Part shown: positions 8,241-14,214 of the stretch, one piece after another
Layout of the letters: every line of letters begins with the position of its first letter
Position numbering within the stretch: position 1 is the stretch's first letter
Origin: JAEHDI01 sp035455185
GTDB lineage: Bacteria > Acidobacteriota > Terriglobia > Bryobacterales > Bryobacteraceae
Assembly (NCBI GenBank): GCA_035455185.1
Contig: DATIFQ010000537.1
Location: 1 to 17,327, forward strand
Direction of reading: 5' to 3'
DNA: 17,327 nt
Translations under genes and position numbers: made by a program
Notes under the pieces: generated by a model
What the model was told of the DNA's origin: nothing
Seen by the model: only the letters and a program-made list of their open reading frames with translations
The model's database searches: none

Positions 8241-8264
8241 GGTCATGTGACCGGGCATGGTCAA
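8241..8264 (-). promoter_or_regulatory. Inverted repeat and possible -35 box upstream of the sigma gene
   Basis: The plus strand reads GGTCA-TG-TGACC at 8241-8252, and a further GGTCA lies at 8259-8263; CATGGTCA occurs twice (8238 and 8256). On the minus strand, 8264-8259 reads TTGACC, a fair -35 box, and the inverted repeat lies just downstream, about 40 bases before the sigma start codon. No good -10 box is visible at the right distance. It could be an operator or autoregulatory site; weakly supported. Confidence 0.3.
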
Positions 8265-8354
8265 AGATCCTTGCCAGATATCCCCACGCATGACCGGAGC
8301 TTGCCGGGCTATCCGGGCCGCGTACAGCATCTGCCCACTCCTCCGATCAGCGTG

Positions 8355-8936
8355 CTATATCGTCCCACCGCCAGTGGTCGTGCGAGCGTGCGGCCTATCG
8401 CTTCTGACGTAGTCGGCGCCAGCCTTTCCGGTTGACGAGACATCCTGCGCTCCTGTCCGCTCCAGAATCTCCTTAGCGCGCCTTGTCCAGTCCGCATTGT
8501 CCGAATGCACGGAGAGAAGGATTCCGCCCTCTTTTACCCGGACCTCATAGCGCTTGGCCTCGTGTTCGGGAATCCCCATGCCAATCAGTGCGCCCGCTAT
8601 CCCGCCTACCGCACCGCCTACGCCCATTCCTGCAAGGGCCGCCATGATAGGACCGGCGGCGATAAAGGGACCCAAACCCGGTATCGCCAGGGTGCCAATG
8701 CCGACCAACCATCCCAATGCACCTCCCAGCACCGCTCCGGTTCCGGCGCCCGCGGCAGCACCCTCTGGAGCCTTGGTGCCTTTGTGGTGAGCGAAGTCCT
8801 TGGAGCCTGCTTTTTCCGGAAATAGTACGGAAATATCCGTATTCCGAAATCCAGCCTCCTTCAAGACGTCGACGGCGTTCTCCACGCTGGAGTAATTGGG
8901 GTAAACACCCAACACTGCTGTGTTCTTCCGAGCCAT
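8355..8936 (-). CDS. General-stress-protein-17M-like glycine-rich membrane protein
   Basis: 193 residues from the ATG at 8936 (MARKNTAVLGVYPNYSSVEN), which has AAGGAG nine bases upstream. The ATG at 8969 would add eleven residues but has no such site. Residues about 6-45 match the N-terminal domain of general stress protein 17M/YflT-type proteins (AVLGVYPNYSSVENAVDVL, GFRNTDISVLFPE). Residues about 55-120 are a glycine-rich membrane hairpin (GALGWLVGIGTLAIPGLGPF, AALAGMGVGGAVGGIAGALI). The C-terminal domain has GIPEHEAKRYEVRVKEGGIL and SVHSDNADWTRRAKEIL-GAQDVSS. A 25-residue polar tail ends the protein. Similar proteins are sometimes labelled DUF3341 or ActD, but this lone gene has no respiratory-complex context. 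Probable stress-induced membrane protein. Confidence 0.75.
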   Translation of the reverse strand: MARKNTAVLGVYPNYSSVENAVDVLKEAGFRNTDISVLFPEKAGSKDFAHHKGTKAPEGAAAGAGTGAVLGGALGWLVGIGTLAIPGLGPFIAAGPIMAALAGMGVGGAVGGIAGALIGMGIPEHEAKRYEVRVKEGGILLSVHSDNADWTRRAKEILERTGAQDVSSTGKAGADYVRSDRPHARTTTGGGTI

Positions 8937-9008
8937 GTTGCACTTCTCCTTATCTGGTCTTAAGTTCAAGTTCAGAACCGCGACCGCTACAATAAAATGG
9001 ATGCCTCG

Positions 9009-9029
9009 CCGCCACCGGTAGTGTGGCGG
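9009..9029. other. Hairpin between lmo0937-type gene and GSP17M-like gene
   Basis: CCGCCAC and GTGGCGG form a perfect 7-bp stem around a 7-base loop. It lies about 110 bases behind the stop of the small membrane-protein gene and 73 bases before the start of the GSP17M-like gene. There is no T-run close by. It could be a weak terminator or a regulatory site. Confidence 0.3.
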
Positions 9030-9140
9030 TCGTCATCCAACAATCCCCCGCTTCTGTTGTCGCCCCCTCGCCATGCTGTCAGGACGCTCGAAACACTTCC
9101 AAAGGTCACATGTTTCAGGAGTGACTTTCACCACGGGCTG

Positions 9141-9293
9141 CTAGACAATAGACCGGCGTCCCCGCATCAGATTGACGGCGATCATCACCAACGCCAGGAC
9201 CAGCAACACGTGCACAAAGCCGCCCATGGTATAGGAAGTGACCATTCCCAGCGCCCACAGCACAAACAGAATTACGCAAATTGTCCACAGCAT
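9141..9293 (-). CDS. lmo0937-type 50-residue membrane protein (copy 1)
   Basis: A 50-residue protein beginning MLWTICVILFVLWALG, followed by MVTSYTMGGFVHVLLVL, AVNLMRGRRSIV and TAG. Two hydrophobic helices are joined by the TSYTMGGF turn, and the end is basic, exactly the plan of the small lmo0937 family. A second copy lies at 13260-13409. The ribosome-binding leader (AGGAGTGTAAGAAC, then ATG) is strong and shared with two other small genes here. It starts 27 bases after the stop of the glycine-zipper gene, so it may be the last gene of the protease operon. Role unknown; members are commonly found beside stress genes. Confidence 0.88.
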   Translation of the reverse strand: MLWTICVILFVLWALGMVTSYTMGGFVHVLLVLALVMIAVNLMRGRRSIV

Positions 9294-9307
9294 GTTCTTA
9301 CACTCCT
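9294..9307 (-). promoter_or_regulatory. Conserved ribosome-binding leader, copy at lmo0937-type gene 1
   Basis: The minus strand reads AGGAGTGTAAGAAC directly before ATG. The same 14-base leader, identical or with one change, precedes the small genes starting at 12211 and 13409 and the decayed copy at 13036. Confidence 0.7.
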
Positions 9308-9320
9308 TTTGTCTATCCTG

Positions 9321-9926
9321 CTACCGATATCTAGTGTGATAATGGCGCCCGTTGCGAGTGATCCCATGATCCACTGCTCCCACTTCGAGCGGCTGCTCCA
9401 GACGGAACGTCAGCAAGGACTCGGCAGGAACCTTCACAGTCCTGCCGCGGGTCAGGACCTGCGTGCCGGCTCCCGCTCCCGCCCCCGCCGCCGCACCGAT
9501 CGCAGCGCCCTTGCCTCCGCCGGCAATTGCTCCAATGATGGCGCCCAGCGCCGCGCCGCCGCCGATAAACTCGGCGGTCCGCTTGTTCTTCCCGATACCG
9601 TCCCGCTGTCCGCCACTCAGGCGGCTTGCATCCGCGGTTACCGCATACCGCTGCCCGTTCACGGTAACCGATTCCAGATCGAGCGTCAGATCTTTATTCG
9701 AGGCCTTCCTCACGATCAACTCGGCGTTCGATCCTGTGGGGATGGCAACGGTGCCATTGGCATCCATGACGTCCTGATTCACAACGCCGGAGAACACCCG
9801 GCCATCGCTCTTCTTGACGTCGATTGTTTCGTTGGTCCGCACCGTAATACTGGTTCCGGTGCCGATCGTTCTCACTTGGGCCACAGCCAGCGTCGCCACG
9901 GCGAGAAGTCCCAATAGTCTCTTCAT
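9321..9926 (-). CDS. Glycine-zipper exported protein
   Basis: 201 residues with a signal peptide (MKRLLGLLAVATLAVAQ). A beta-rich domain, residues 20-100, has TGTSITVRTNETID, FSGVVNQDV and IPTGSNAELIV blocks. A glycine zipper covers 121-154, and the VPAESLLTFRLEQPLEV tail is shared with the lipoprotein at 3601-4290. This copy lacks the lipobox cysteine, so it is probably periplasmic or associated with the outer membrane differently. The start has only a weak AAGAGA upstream. It begins 19 bases after the stop of the M48 protease gene and is followed 27 bases later by the lmo0937-type gene, so these three probably form one transcript. Confidence 0.78.
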   Translation of the reverse strand: MKRLLGLLAVATLAVAQVRTIGTGTSITVRTNETIDVKKSDGRVFSGVVNQDVMDANGTVAIPTGSNAELIVRKASNKDLTLDLESVTVNGQRYAVTADASRLSGGQRDGIGKNKRTAEFIGGGAALGAIIGAIAGGGKGAAIGAAAGAGAGAGTQVLTRGRTVKVPAESLLTFRLEQPLEVGAVDHGITRNGRHYHTRYR

Positions 9927-9945
9927 GATGAATCTCTTTTGCCGG

Positions 9946-11883
9946 TTACCGATCCACGCGAACCGAGTACAGCATCTGCTGGAACGTGTTTTCGTAGCTC
10001 TGGAAATCGCGCTCCGGGGCTGTGAAGACGAGAAACAGCAGGCCCTCGGGGCGCGGCAGAGTGATCAGCCAGTTGGTCTCGCGACCCCCGCCCTGGATGG
10101 GCGAATCGTTCGAGAGGTACGTTGAAAGCCCGCGTACGTTGTTCACGTCGATGTCCTCGTGGGAGCGAACCACACGCATGTTCCGGTTGGACAGGCGGAA
10201 TTCCTGGACCAATTGGTTGGTGGCTTCTGCCAAGTAAGTCCCGGAGTTCTGCGCGGGGCCCTGCAACTGCCGGCCGTATTGGTCCACGCGCGGCGGCTCG
10301 AAGATGTTCACGATGACGCCGTAAGCCAGGGCCTGATTGCCTTTGCCGTCATCGACGAGCCCGCCTCTTGGTGCGATGGTCGCGGCGTCGCCCTGCCCGT
10401 AGGCTTGCCAGTTGTCCGGGCGGTTCATGCGCAGCAGCGAATTCTCAAAACTCACGAAGCGATCCGAGGGCCAGTCCGGCCGGCCAGGGGTGCCCTGCTG
10501 TTGCTGGCTTTGGAGCTGGTTGGGTCGCGGCGCAGGCAAAGACTGGGCGTAGCGCTTGATCTGATCGAATTCCCGAGAATCGGTATTGTACCCGCGCTGC
10601 GAGCCGCCAAGGTTGGCCACTTCCTCGTTCACGCGCTCGGTGCGGCGGTCCGGGCTGGGGTGGCTGCTGAAGAACGCGACGGGCTGCCCGCTCTTATCCT
10701 GCGCCTGAATCTTCTCGAAGAATTGAGCCATGGCCCGCGGGTCGTAGCCGGAATCGTACAGGATCTGCGAGCCCATGACGTCGGCCTGGGTCTCGGCTGT
10801 GCGCGAGTACTTCAGCAGGACGGAATTCACCGCGAAGCCCGCACCGAGCTGCGCCAGGACGGCCCCCGTAGAGTTGCTGCCCAGCATGCCACCCAGGATC
10901 GACAGCGGCATCTGCGCGGCGGAGGCCTTGCTGGCCTGGTTTGTGCCGTGGCGCAACGCCACGTGGGAGGCTTCGTGCGCCATCACTCCGGCCAGTTGCG
11001 CTTCATTGTCGGCGGCTTCAATCACGCCGCGGTTGATGTAGACGGGCCCGCCGGGCAGGGCAAAAGCGTTGATCGCCCGATCGTTCACGGCCTTGTACGC
11101 ATAGGGAAACTTGTAGCCGGGCGCATGCGCCGAAAGTCGTTGGCCCAGGTTATTCAGGTAGTTGTCCACCCGGGAGTCCTTCAACATGGGAATTTGCTGC
11201 TCGGCGTCCTTTGAAACCTGCTGGCCCACCTCGACGTCCTGCTGCGGCGAGAACATGTTCCAGCCGGGCTTGAGCTGTGTGCGGCCAGCCCCCGAGTTGG
11301 GGGTCACGTAGTTGGGACGCACGTTGCCGCTCGACGCCCCGCCCTGGTTTCCGGACACTCCCCGAAAAGTGAATTGCTGGTTCGATTCGCCGTTGCTGTC
11401 GTAGATCTGGACCCGCGCTCCGTCCGAGCTCGTACCGCCCGGAATATCCAGCGTTTTGCCGAGTCGCGAGACGATGAGCGCGGTACCGTCTTTGCCCGTA
11501 TCAAAGCGCCACTGTTGGCTGGAACCGCCGCTGAAGGCCGTGGCCCGCACGGGCGTGCTGTTGCGGGTTCCAACGGCTTCGAGCGCGTTTCCGTTCATCA
11601 CGTTTCGCAAGGAATAGAAGCCGCCGCCGGCTGCCCGGATTTCCCAGGCCTGATTGTCGGTTCCCCGCGAGGAGAACTGGATCACGCTCGTCTGGTCGTT
11701 CCGGTCAAGATCGAGCACTTTGCCGGATTTCAAATTGGTGATTTCGTACCGGCCCGGGCCATTAAACCCGCCTTGCGCGCCCGCCTGATATGGGAGGCAC
11801 AGCGCCCAGACGATTCCGGCTACCACAGCGACCGATGGCCCCGTTTTGAGAACTGAATCATGGAACTTGCGACTGTCGATCAT
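9946..11883 (-). CDS. M48 metalloprotease with N-terminal ricin-type lectin domain
   Basis: 645 residues from the ATG at 11883. This start is preferred because AGGAG sits six bases upstream; the ATG two codons earlier (11889) touches it with no spacing. Numbering below counts from that earlier ATG. A signal peptide ends near QAGAQ (residue 39). Residues about 45-178 are a ricin-type beta-trefoil with three QxW/F turns (QAW 80, QQW 125, QQF 171), a fold that usually binds sugars. Residues about 215-430 are an M48 zinc-protease domain: HEASH at 305-309 supplies two zinc histidines and the catalytic glutamate, and E366 in SRTAETQAD is the likely third ligand. The C-terminal domain (about 470-647) has FENSLLRMNRPDNWQAYG and a beta-rich tail. 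Likely a periplasmic quality-control protease of the BepA/LoiP kind. The lectin part is an unusual addition. Confidence 0.9.
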   Translation of the reverse strand: MIDSRKFHDSVLKTGPSVAVVAGIVWALCLPYQAGAQGGFNGPGRYEITNLKSGKVLDLDRNDQTSVIQFSSRGTDNQAWEIRAAGGGFYSLRNVMNGNALEAVGTRNSTPVRATAFSGGSSQQWRFDTGKDGTALIVSRLGKTLDIPGGTSSDGARVQIYDSNGESNQQFTFRGVSGNQGGASSGNVRPNYVTPNSGAGRTQLKPGWNMFSPQQDVEVGQQVSKDAEQQIPMLKDSRVDNYLNNLGQRLSAHAPGYKFPYAYKAVNDRAINAFALPGGPVYINRGVIEAADNEAQLAGVMAHEASHVALRHGTNQASKASAAQMPLSILGGMLGSNSTGAVLAQLGAGFAVNSVLLKYSRTAETQADVMGSQILYDSGYDPRAMAQFFEKIQAQDKSGQPVAFFSSHPSPDRRTERVNEEVANLGGSQRGYNTDSREFDQIKRYAQSLPAPRPNQLQSQQQQGTPGRPDWPSDRFVSFENSLLRMNRPDNWQAYGQGDAATIAPRGGLVDDGKGNQALAYGVIVNIFEPPRVDQYGRQLQGPAQNSGTYLAEATNQLVQEFRLSNRNMRVVRSHEDIDVNNVRGLSTYLSNDSPIQGGGRETNWLITLPRPEGLLFLVFTAPERDFQSYENTFQQMLYSVRVDR

Positions 11884-12019
11884 GTTCATCTCCTATCTGC
11901 CTCCGCGCGGCGAGTGCTTTTCCACACGCCAAACCCACTTCATGCCATCGTGTAGTCGAGACGCGCCGGTCTTGGCCAATCCCGCGCGATCTACCGCGCC
12001 ATCGCCGGAACGCAACCTT

Positions 12020-12211
12020 TCAGCGCCCAATGCGGTAGCCGCTCATATGTCCCCACACACCGACTGCCTGCAATACCCAAACGCCAACGGCAACCACGAC
12101 GACTACGTTCAGAATCGTCTTGATGCTGGAGGCCATGGGAATAAAACGATTGATCAGCCACAACGCCACGCCGACCACGATCAACGCAATAACGAGATTT
12201 ACCAAAGGCAT
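12020..12211 (-). CDS. Thivi_2564-type 63-residue membrane protein
   Basis: 63 residues from the ATG at 12211 (MPLVNLVIALIVVGVALWLI). An upstream ATG at 12253 would add 14 residues but ignores the strong AGGAGTGTAAGAAC leader directly before 12211. Two hydrophobic helices (about 5-22 and 30-52) are joined by NRFIPMASSIKTILN, and the tail is HMSGYRIGR. This matches the small Thivi_2564 family of unknown function. Its promoter-proximal region and first 13 codons were duplicated, and the copy decayed, at 12998-13130. The M48 protease gene starts 136 bases downstream on the same strand. Confidence 0.85.
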   Translation of the reverse strand: MPLVNLVIALIVVGVALWLINRFIPMASSIKTILNVVVVVAVGVWVLQAVGVWGHMSGYRIGR

Positions 12212-12300
12212 GTTCTTACACTCCTGAAAGGTACGTAGCACTTGGCTGACCAATCGCCGGAAGCGACCCTACACGAAGAAAGTGGTGGACTCGCCAGGGC
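12175..12300. repeat. Long direct repeat, copy A (functional gene start and upstream region)
   Basis: About 125 bases here align with 13000-13130 at roughly 80% identity by eye, with one 4-base length difference. The repeat covers the first 12 codons and the leader of the Thivi_2564-type gene, plus some 75 bases upstream of it. A block of 25 bases (12245-12269) is identical to 13074-13098. Confidence 0.8.
12212..12225 (-). promoter_or_regulatory. Conserved ribosome-binding leader, copy at Thivi_2564-type gene
   Basis: AGGAGTGTAAGAAC directly before the ATG, identical to the leader of the unrelated lmo0937-type gene at 9293. It decides the start codon of this gene. Confidence 0.7.
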
Positions 12301-12397
12301 CCCGCAGCGACTCCGGCGGCCCAGCGGGAAGATCAGTCCTCGCTTCTCCAGGTAGGGAGAAGAACCTGGAACCGCATCGCTGAAGAAGGAAAACCTG

Positions 12398-12415
12398 ATG
12401 ATGTACATCTTCTAG
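12398..12415 (+). other. Five-codon ORF with ribosome-binding site
   Basis: ATG ATG TAC ATC TTC TAG (MMYIF) is preceded by GAAGGA at 12385-12390 with a 7-base spacer. Its middle is the palindrome GATGTACATC (12400-12409). A terminator follows 25 bases later. It could be a leader-type peptide, a small RNA segment or chance; no plus-strand gene follows for it to regulate. Confidence 0.25.
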
Positions 12416-12440
12416 TCCGGAATCGGGGCCAAGAAACTCG

Positions 12441-12471
12441 AAGGACGGGGCCGAACGGCTCCGTCCTTTTT
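12441..12471 (+). terminator. Strong intrinsic terminator
   Basis: AAGGACGG pairs with CCGTCCTT, and inside it GCC pairs with GGC around a GAAC loop. The plus strand then runs through five T residues (12467-12471). On the minus strand the stem is followed by a less perfect stretch (CGAGTTTCTT), so it may also serve the PilZ gene, whose stop lies 41 bases before it. Confidence 0.7.
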
Positions 12472-12511
12472 CACTCTTGGGCTTTGGTTTTCTGCCCCGG
12501 GGTCGGGGCGA

Positions 12512-12922
12512 TCAGATTCCTGCTCGCGCGCCAAGGCCCCGGCCGGTGGTCCGGAATTCGTGCTTCTCGATCTTCAGGGCGACGTTTGTGCCCTCGCAAC
12601 GTACGACGCGGCCGCAAGCCACCAGTTTCAGGCCGCACTTCCCGTCGAGTTGGACCGGCCAACTGATGGAAAGCTCGATCCGCTTGCCCGGAGGCAAAGG
12701 TGCTTGCGCGTTGAACAACACTCCGGTGCTGCTGATGTTGATCGTCTCGCCGGTACCGATTTCGACGACGCCCTTCGAATTCCTCACCTTGTAACGCACT
12801 TCACGGACGATCGGAAACCAATCCGGCGGTGCCGCCGGCGCCTGCATTACGTCTGCTGACGACGCCGTACGGCGCTGCTCGGCGCGGGGACCGAACGCGA
12901 TCCCAGTTCTGACGCAATTCAT
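12512..12922 (-). CDS. PilZ-domain protein
   Basis: 136 residues. The first 35 are low in structure. Residues about 38-125 are a PilZ beta barrel: IVREVRYKV, GTGETINISSTGVLFNAQ, LPPGKRIELSISWP, LKLVACGRVVRCEGTNVALK and EKHEFRT. PilZ domains bind cyclic di-GMP through RxxxR and (D/N)xSxxG. Here the second motif is intact (NISSTG), but the first reads RxxR (R40, R43), so binding may be weak or lost. The start is chosen because GAGG lies five bases upstream of ATG 12922; the internal ATG at 12847 has no such site. Cytoplasmic. A bidirectional-looking terminator follows. Confidence 0.88.
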   Translation of the reverse strand: MNCVRTGIAFGPRAEQRRTASSADVMQAPAAPPDWFPIVREVRYKVRNSKGVVEIGTGETINISSTGVLFNAQAPLPPGKRIELSISWPVQLDGKCGLKLVACGRVVRCEGTNVALKIEKHEFRTTGRGLGARAGI

Positions 12923-12997
12923 CTGAGCCTCTCTTCAATCAGATTTTCCCTCTTGAACTGCGAACTCGCACCAGTACACACGCAATGTCTTGTCTTG

Positions 12998-13036
12998 AAC
13001 CACGATCAACGCAATGACGAGATTTACGAAAGGTAT
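12998..13036 (-). pseudogene. Decayed 5' end of a Thivi_2564-type gene
   Basis: Read on the minus strand from 13036, the codons give PFVNLVIALIVV after an ATA where the intact gene has ATG. This matches residues 2-13 of the gene at 12211 with one change (L to F). The similarity stops at 12998, where the frame goes on as QDKTLRVYWCEF to a stop. The start codon is lost and the two-helix protein is cut off after its first helix begins, so no product is expected. The leader (AGGAGTGCAAGAAC, one change) and the upstream region are better preserved than the coding part. Confidence 0.75.
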
Positions 13037-13130
13037 GTTCTTGCACTCCTCAAGACCTAAGCAAAGGCAATTCGCTGACCAATCGCCGGAAGCGACCCGA
13101 GACAAGGAAAGTGGCGGGCTCGCCAGGACC
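13000..13130. repeat. Long direct repeat, copy B (decayed)
   Basis: Partner of 12175-12300, displaced by 825-829 bases in the same orientation. It carries the mutated gene start. The 25-base block at 13074-13098 is unchanged from copy A although the gene itself has decayed. Confidence 0.8.
13037..13050 (-). promoter_or_regulatory. Conserved ribosome-binding leader, copy at decayed gene
   Basis: AGGAGTGCAAGAAC directly before ATA: one base different from the intact leaders, in front of a codon that no longer starts translation well. Confidence 0.6.
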
Positions 13131-13259
13131 CAGCAGAAGCAAGTGTGCTGGCGCCGCCCGCGAGTCCATAGTCCTTCTGGCTTGCCTGAAGGCGCTCACA
13201 CACACGCCGAAGGCAGTGCGTCTCCGCCTCCTGAACGGGCTGTGCGCGGTGGTCAGCCG

Positions 13260-13409
13260 TCAGGCAATCCTACGTCCCTGAATGATTTGGAGTACCACCA
13301 CGACCAATGCGACGACCAGTAAGAGGTGCAGCAGGCCACCCATTGTGTAAGAGGTGACCAAACCCAGCACCCACAACACGAAGAGAACTACAGCAAGTGT
13401 CCAAAGCAT
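13260..13409 (-). CDS. lmo0937-type 49-residue membrane protein (copy 2)
   Basis: A 49-residue protein: MLWTLAVVLFVLWVLGLVTS, then YTMGGLLHLLLVVALVVVVL, QIIQGRRIA and TGA. It has the same two-helix plan and the invariant VTSYTMGG turn as the copy at 9141-9293, and about 60% of positions agree by eye. The leader AGGAGCGTAAGAAC precedes ATG. It stands alone, with the decayed gene copy downstream and a hairpin-rich gap upstream. Function unknown. Confidence 0.87.
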   Translation of the reverse strand: MLWTLAVVLFVLWVLGLVTSYTMGGLLHLLLVVALVVVVLQIIQGRRIA

Positions 13410-13423
13410 GTTCTTACGCTCCT
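13410..13423 (-). promoter_or_regulatory. Conserved ribosome-binding leader, copy at lmo0937-type gene 2
   Basis: AGGAGCGTAAGAAC directly before ATG; one base different from the leaders at 9294-9307 and 12212-12225. Confidence 0.65.
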
Positions 13424-13479
13424 TTACACGAATCGTTCACTGCACGAATTGGTCCATACGGGAATCTGCGCCACTTCGA

Positions 13480-13540
13480 GGGCTGCAGCCCCCGATTCAG
13501 GGGTGGCCAGCCGGCAATCCGCCTGCTGCAAGATGCAGCA
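13480..13540. other. Cluster of three small hairpins
   Basis: GGGCTGCAGCCC (13480-13491) is a perfect 12-base palindrome. CCCC-GATTCA-GGGG (13490-13503) follows and shares bases with it. TGCTGCA-AGA-TGCAGCA (13524-13540) is a 7-bp stem with a 3-base loop. The cluster lies between the DksA/TraR-type gene and the second lmo0937-type gene, upstream of the latter. No T-run is present; a structured 5' region or operator is possible. Confidence 0.4.
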
Positions 13541-13687
13541 CCTGCACTCGAATGCTCAATTTGCTGCACGTCGCTCGTTCAAGCCCCCTCTGAGAAGTTC
13601 AGATGGATTTCGTGCGCCGACTGCCAACCGGGCGGACATCGCAACGCGGGCAGTTCCTCCAACTGGCGATCGCCGAGCCGGGTGGTT

Positions 13688-14068
13688 TCACGAGAGTGCG
13701 TCAACGAGATATTCTGTTGCTTCGTACTTATCGCGGTCGGCAGCCTCCTGGCACTCGATACAAAGCGGCGCCCATGGCAAGGCAGCGAGGCGTTTTGGGC
13801 TGATCGCCCATGCGCACTCAATGCAGGTTCCAAAGGTGCCGTCGTGAATCCGTCGCAATGCGGCTTTTACGTCACGCAGCAGGGTGGACTGGCTGTCCAC
13901 GTTTCGAATCGCCAGATCTCGTTCCGACGCGTACTGAATCTCATCCATTTGGTCCGCGCTCTTCTCGATTGCGATACCGTCCCGCTTTCGTAATACCTGA
14001 ACCAGTTCAGCCTCTTTTCGTTCAAGGATCTTTTGGAACCGACGCATCTCGCTGTGTGCTATCTTCAT
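13688..14068 (-). CDS. DksA/TraR-type zinc-finger regulator
   Basis: 126 residues from the ATG at 14068, which has AAGGGG six bases upstream; the ATG two codons earlier touches that site. An N-terminal helical hairpin (about residues 5-70) is followed by GTFGTCIECAWAISPKRL and LCIECQEAAD. These place C82, C85, C103 and C106 as a CxxC-x17-CxxC zinc finger, typical of the DksA/TraR family, which enters the RNA polymerase secondary channel and adjusts transcription with ppGpp. The acidic DxxDxA tip of true DksA is not clear here; the nearest stretch reads EKSADQMDEIQ, so ppGpp synergy is uncertain. It lies between the kinase gene and the small membrane-protein gene, with gaps on both sides, so probably has its own promoter. 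Confidence 0.85.
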   Translation of the reverse strand: MKIAHSEMRRFQKILERKEAELVQVLRKRDGIAIEKSADQMDEIQYASERDLAIRNVDSQSTLLRDVKAALRRIHDGTFGTCIECAWAISPKRLAALPWAPLCIECQEAADRDKYEATEYLVDALS

Positions 14069-14195
14069 GGCCATCCCCTTCGCCCGTGCGGGCAGCCTAT
14101 CGTCCTATGCACGAGATGGTCCAGAACAGAACCCCGCTATTTCGGAGGCTAAGCCCGCTGGGTCAGGGTGGCGGACCGGGAATTCACCCGGGCCG

Positions 14196-14214
14196 AGGTG
14201 CAAAGGCTGCACCT
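14196..14214. other. Hairpin downstream of the hybrid kinase gene
   Basis: AGGTGCA and TGCACCT form a 7-bp stem with a 5-base loop, about 87 bases behind the kinase stop codon and between it and the DksA/TraR-type gene. Without a T-run it is at most a weak terminator; it could also be an operator for the regulator gene. Confidence 0.35.

Larger units (their letters stand above)
12212..12511. other. Intergenic region with candidate plus-strand transcript elements
   Basis: No protein gene of normal size is seen. The region holds the leader and upstream repeat of the Thivi_2564-type gene (12212-12300), a 7-bp inverted repeat TCCAGGT/ACCTGGA (12347-12353 with 12364-12370), a five-codon plus-strand ORF (12398-12415), and a strong plus-strand terminator (12441-12471). 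Minus-strand frames here have low-complexity composition and no ribosome-binding site. Confidence 0.6.
12923..13259. other. Intergenic region holding the decayed gene copy
   Basis: About 340 bases. The middle (13000-13130) is the second copy of the direct repeat and includes the relic of the small membrane-protein gene. The flanks, including 13131-13259, show no gene or clear terminator. Confidence 0.6.

Noticed and set aside
10159..11214. 351-codon plus-strand open frame opposite the M48 protease
   Set aside because: Shadow frame; composition unusual and no domain, while the minus frame has HEASH and lectin motifs.
12471..12662. 63-codon minus-strand frame overlapping the end of the PilZ gene
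   Set aside because: Proline/arginine-rich shadow without ribosome-binding site, and it runs through the PilZ coding region in another frame.
13480..13540. Hairpin cluster as a CRISPR or REP array
   Set aside because: The three hairpins differ from each other and there is no regular repeat-spacer pattern.
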